Positions 4,959 to 7,338 of a stretch of DNA of 7,338 bases are shown here, piece by piece (position 1 is the stretch's first letter; each line of letters opens with the position of its first letter). Under the pieces are notes generated by a model that was given only the letters and a program-made list of their open reading frames with translations, did no database searches and was not told the origin of the DNA. This stretch comes from Candidatus Altimarinota bacterium (GTDB lineage Bacteria > Patescibacteriota > Gracilibacteria > RBG-16-42-10), in contig JAGNZB010000061.1 of the NCBI GenBank assembly GCA_017984655.1, forward strand, positions 1 to 7,338, written 5' to 3'. The position numbers were made by a program, and so were the translations under genes.

Positions 4959-7338
4959 CTTCGCTTCCAACTATATGCCGCACCGATGCTACTAATGAGC
5001 AATGTAGCTAGCAATGGTGTTCCCGTACTAGGAAGCATAACTTCAGTGATGGCTAGTACTGGTAGTGGTTCAGCTGGAGGTGGTGGTAGTAGTTCGATAG
5101 TACGAGCTTGCGCTATTTTGGTTGAGACGCAATCCCTAGCAGTCAATGGATCATCGAATGCGTCGGTGAAGTTGACTACAATATCAGTACTGTTCGTGCT
5201 CAGAATGGATCCTACTTGGGATAATGTGGCTGTGTTTCGAACTAGGCCGCCAATATGCAAAAGACAGACGGCATCGATGTTGGCTCCAGTACTTGAGCTA
5301 GACTGGTCTTCGATTTTGAGATAGCGCACCCAAGGTAGATCGGCATCACTGATGTCAAAACAGTTCTTGGTGTTGCCACGAATTCTTTCGAAGCTGCTGC
5401 TGTTGTTGGTTTGCGCTACACTGACACGCAATCGAGTGGTTTCGTCTGCATTGACCGTAGCGATACAGAAATCATCACCATCGCCATCTACCAGTAATTT
5501 AGAGTTGGTACTGGTAGCCATAATTACAGAACCACGATTGCCGAGTGAGAGAAAGTCATCATCTCCTGGTCGGAGTGCAGCAATGCCATCATCATGGCCA
5601 TTTTCGCTAGTACTGCGAGTTCTGATTACTTTTTCTGGGTAAAAGTCTTTGTCGTCCTTCGTAGCATCACTACTGACACGCCAATCGCGAAGAGGGAAGT
5701 CATCGGCATCTTTGAGAATCCCGGTGTAGCTAATGGTATTGGTACTTTGCTCTGGTAGGATGATACTGTTGAGGGTGAGGTCTGTTCCGCTGACTAGTGC
5801 GCCGACAACACTTTGAATACTCTGCCAACGTTGCATCGCATTTGGTAACTCATCACTGAGGCTGAGGAAGCTGCTTGCAGCTAATCCGCTGTTATTGAGT
5901 GTAATTCGGTATTGGACAGCGTCTCCTGGTTCATAGACTGTGGTGGGACTGAGGCTGGTTTTGCTGGCTGTAATAATCGCTCCCTCTGGTGTTGTCACTG
6001 GAATACTGATAGTGGCTTCTGCTTGCTCAGTTGGCGCATTGTCACTACTGATGATAGCAGTTGTCTGACAGTTGGTAGCACTAGTGATATCGTCACGGAT
6101 GGTGGCAATCAAGCTTACTGCTACGGTGTCCCCTGGTTCGATGTCTCCAATAAACCACTGGATAGTATTGGGACTGTCGGGACTCAATACACCAGCATCG
6201 TTGATGATGATCTGGCCTACGGATAAGATACAGCTAGGAATCAGGTTGTTGATTTCATCGCTCAGATTGTCTGTAATCACCACATTGTGCGCTGTGGCAC
6301 CGCCGGCATTGTGGACTGAGATGGTGTAGGTAGTTTGTCCTCCAGGGATGCTGCCTGCACTAGCGGTATGGGTGATGGTCAGTGCTGGTGTTGCTGCCAC
6401 TACTTGTACGCACGCATGGTCTGAAACTGCGGTGGTGAATCCATTGGCGGCGACATTGACTTGATTGCAATAGGTACCAGCTGTTGTGGGGGCATCTTGG
6501 CCACTCAATTGGATATGCAAGACCTCATTGCTAGTCAAACTAGTTACGGTATTGATGGTGCCGTTATCTTCTATGGTACAAGGTTCGCTATAGGTGTCGG
6601 TGTGATCATTGATTTCACTGGTATTGACGACATAGGTACAGGTCCAATCTGTCGTCAATGGCTCTGGTAGGAGATCTAGGACCTCAAGGTTGGTGATGGT
6701 GACTGTTGTTTCGTTGGCCACATCAATAAAATAAGTTAGGGGTGAGTTTGGGGCTATTTGGGGGCCTGTACTATTGTCGGTTGATTCGGTTGCATCGCTG
6801 CCGCCCAGTACCCATTTTTGCACGGTTGGTACTGGTGGTGTGATTATTACACTGCGTTCTGCGCTGTCGTTCTCTGCATTGTTGTCTGTTTGAAGCTGAC
6901 CTTTGGTAATGGTCGCCGTGTTGGTGATTTCTCCTGGTGCACTAGCTCTGGTTGTGATGTGAAGTGTGGCTTGCTCGCCGTTTTCTAGATCTGGGAGTGT
7001 CCAGTGGCCATTCTCGGAGTTGTAGCTACCATTTTCGGCATTGCCATCGTCGCTGATGTAGGTTAATTCGCTGGGGAGGAGGTCTGTGACGATTGCTCCA
7101 GTGCTTGTCACTGGCCCAAGATTGGTCACGGTGAGTTCAAAGACAATATCTTCTCCAATCAATGCGATTTCTGGAGTGACATCTTTTTCAAGATTGAGGT
7201 CGGCACTGTTGGAAACTACTTGGAAACAAGCACTATCACTTTCGCTGCCCGTATCTGTAGCTTCAGCAATCGCTTCGTTGCAGTAAGCACCGAGTGTTTG
7301 GGCTGCGTTTATTTGTTGCATTCGAATGTGCAGGATGT
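4928..7338 (-). CDS. LPXTG-anchored DUF11-repeat surface protein, C-terminal 802 residues (5' end outside window)
   Basis: The frame is open to the right edge. The first Met (7321) is internal, because the residues before it (ILHIR) and the following YCNEA...ACFQVV repeat a module end seen later (VLHIQ, YCNQV, ACVQVV), so the true start lies outside. Counting from that Met, there are tandem beta-sandwich modules of the DUF11 type at about 36-162, 164-309, 311-442 and 446-720, with signatures such as ADLNLEKDVTP, FELTVTNLGP, VTDLLPSELTY and ITNTATI. Residues about 555-690 of the last module are an extra inserted domain. A proline-rich spacer (LLPPPPAEPLP, 744-754) leads to LPSTG at 763-767, a hydrophobic stretch (768-783) and a basic tail (KRRKNQKHAKRE). 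This is a complete sortase signal, so the mature protein should be linked to the cell wall. The visible part has twelve cysteines, unusually many for such a protein. Likely roles are adhesion or a surface-layer or stalk function; none is proven. No promoter is visible because the 5' end is missing. Confidence 0.9.
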   Translation of the reverse strand, partial: ILHIRMQQINAAQTLGAYCNEAIAEATDTGSESDSACFQVVSNSADLNLEKDVTPEIALIGEDIVFELTVTNLGPVTSTGAIVTDLLPSELTYISDDGNAENGSYNSENGHWTLPDLENGEQATLHITTRASAPGEITNTATITKGQLQTDNNAENDSAERSVIITPPVPTVQKWVLGGSDATESTDNSTGPQIAPNSPLTYFIDVANETTVTITNLEVLDLLPEPLTTDWTCTYVVNTSEINDHTDTYSEPCTIEDNGTINTVTSLTSNEVLHIQLSGQDAPTTAGTYCNQVNVAANGFTTAVSDHACVQVVAATPALTITHTASAGSIPGGQTTYTISVHNAGGATAHNVVITDNLSDEINNLIPSCILSVGQIIINDAGVLSPDSPNTIQWFIGDIEPGDTVAVSLIATIRDDITSATNCQTTAIISSDNAPTEQAEATISIPVTTPEGAIITASKTSLSPTTVYEPGDAVQYRITLNNSGLAASSFLSLSDELPNAMQRWQSIQSVVGALVSGTDLTLNSIILPEQSTNTISYTGILKDADDFPLRDWRVSSDATKDDKDFYPEKVIRTRSTSENGHDDGIAALRPGDDDFLSLGNRGSVIMATSTNSKLLVDGDGDDFCIATVNADETTRLRVSVAQTNNSSSFERIRGNTKNCFDISDADLPWVRYLKIEDQSSSSTGANIDAVCLLHIGGLVRNTATLSQVGSILSTNSTDIVVNFTDAFDDPLTARDCVSTKIAQARTIELLPPPPAEPLPVLAITEVMLPSTGTPLLATLLISSIGAAYSWKRRKNQKHAKRE
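5021..5035 (-). other. LPSTG sortase recognition motif
   Basis: These codons read Leu-Pro-Ser-Thr-Gly. They lie about 30 residues before the stop and are followed by a hydrophobic segment and a lysine/arginine-rich end, the standard order for class A-type cell-wall sorting signals. A sortase would cut between Thr and Gly and attach the protein to peptidoglycan. No sortase gene is in the window. Confidence 0.88.
5252..5659 (-). other. Inserted beta-rich domain inside the last DUF11 module
   Basis: This covers residues about 555-690 of the surface protein. DUF11 module four appears to break after ISYTGILKDADDFP and resume at GGLVRNTATLSQVGS, the usual closing strand. The stretch between contains FYPEKVIR, FLSLGNRGSVIMA, LLVDGDGDDFCIATVN, LRVSVAQ and WVRYLKIEDQS...GANIDAVCLLHI. 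These follow a pattern common in secreted bacterial beta-sandwich domains with acidic, possibly calcium-binding loops (DGxGxDF and xxDAV). I infer a ligand- or sugar-binding-like fold; the exact family is not identified. Confidence 0.5.

Noticed and set aside
4986..7286. Plus-strand frames of 66-112 codons opposite the surface protein
   Set aside because: They are low-complexity complements of the Thr/Ser/Asn-rich DUF11 repeats, with no start signals or family features.
7319..7321. ATG at 7321 as the start of the surface protein
   Set aside because: The frame stays open to the window edge, the residues before it (ILHIR) match the repeat, and no signal peptide follows it.

Overview
The window looks like a piece of a small-genome, Gram-positive-type bacterium, most likely a member of the Patescibacteria/CPR; Saccharibacteria is a guess rather than a demonstration. 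The evidence is the combination of a DUF11-repeat surface protein ending in an LPSTG sortase signal, a short YtxH-like protein, a B12-dependent (class II) ribonucleotide reductase and a DHH phosphoesterase, with few recognisable Shine-Dalgarno sequences. The four visible stop codons are TAA or TAG. The long frames contain no in-frame TGA, so the TGA=Gly code of some CPR lineages is not indicated.

Layout, left to right. (1) 1-331, minus: the first 110 codons of a DHH-family phosphoesterase, running off the left edge and not present as a long frame within the window. (2) 455-1723, minus: a 422-residue protein that reads as a shrunken relative of the alpha subunit of 2-oxoacid:ferredoxin oxidoreductases (KorA type), apparently without the usual catalytic motifs. 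(3) 1851-1898: a strong hairpin terminator closing the next gene. (4) 1918-4191, minus: nrdJ, an intact adenosylcobalamin-dependent ribonucleotide reductase with an N-terminal ATP-cone and a C-terminal cysteine cluster. (5) 4192-4480: a divergent control region. Next to nrdJ it holds two palindromic sites that match the NrdR box, spaced as NrdR tandem sites usually are. (6) 4481-4927, plus: a 148-residue YtxH-type membrane protein. (7) 4928-7338, minus: the C-terminal 802 residues of a cell-wall-anchored DUF11 repeat protein whose 5' end lies outside the window.

The genes do not form one pathway. nrdJ appears to be a single transcription unit controlled by dNTP status through NrdR. The KorA-like gene and the DHH gene follow in the same direction, but behind a terminator and with their own candidate promoters. 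ytxH and the surface-protein gene meet tail to tail with zero bases between their stop codons, so any terminator must lie inside coding sequence; a hairpin spans both stops. The best leads are the tandem NrdR boxes, the degenerate KorA homologue, the missing motif I histidine in the DHH protein, and the extra beta-domain inserted in the last DUF11 module of the surface protein. I saw no tRNA, rRNA, CRISPR array or insertion sequence.
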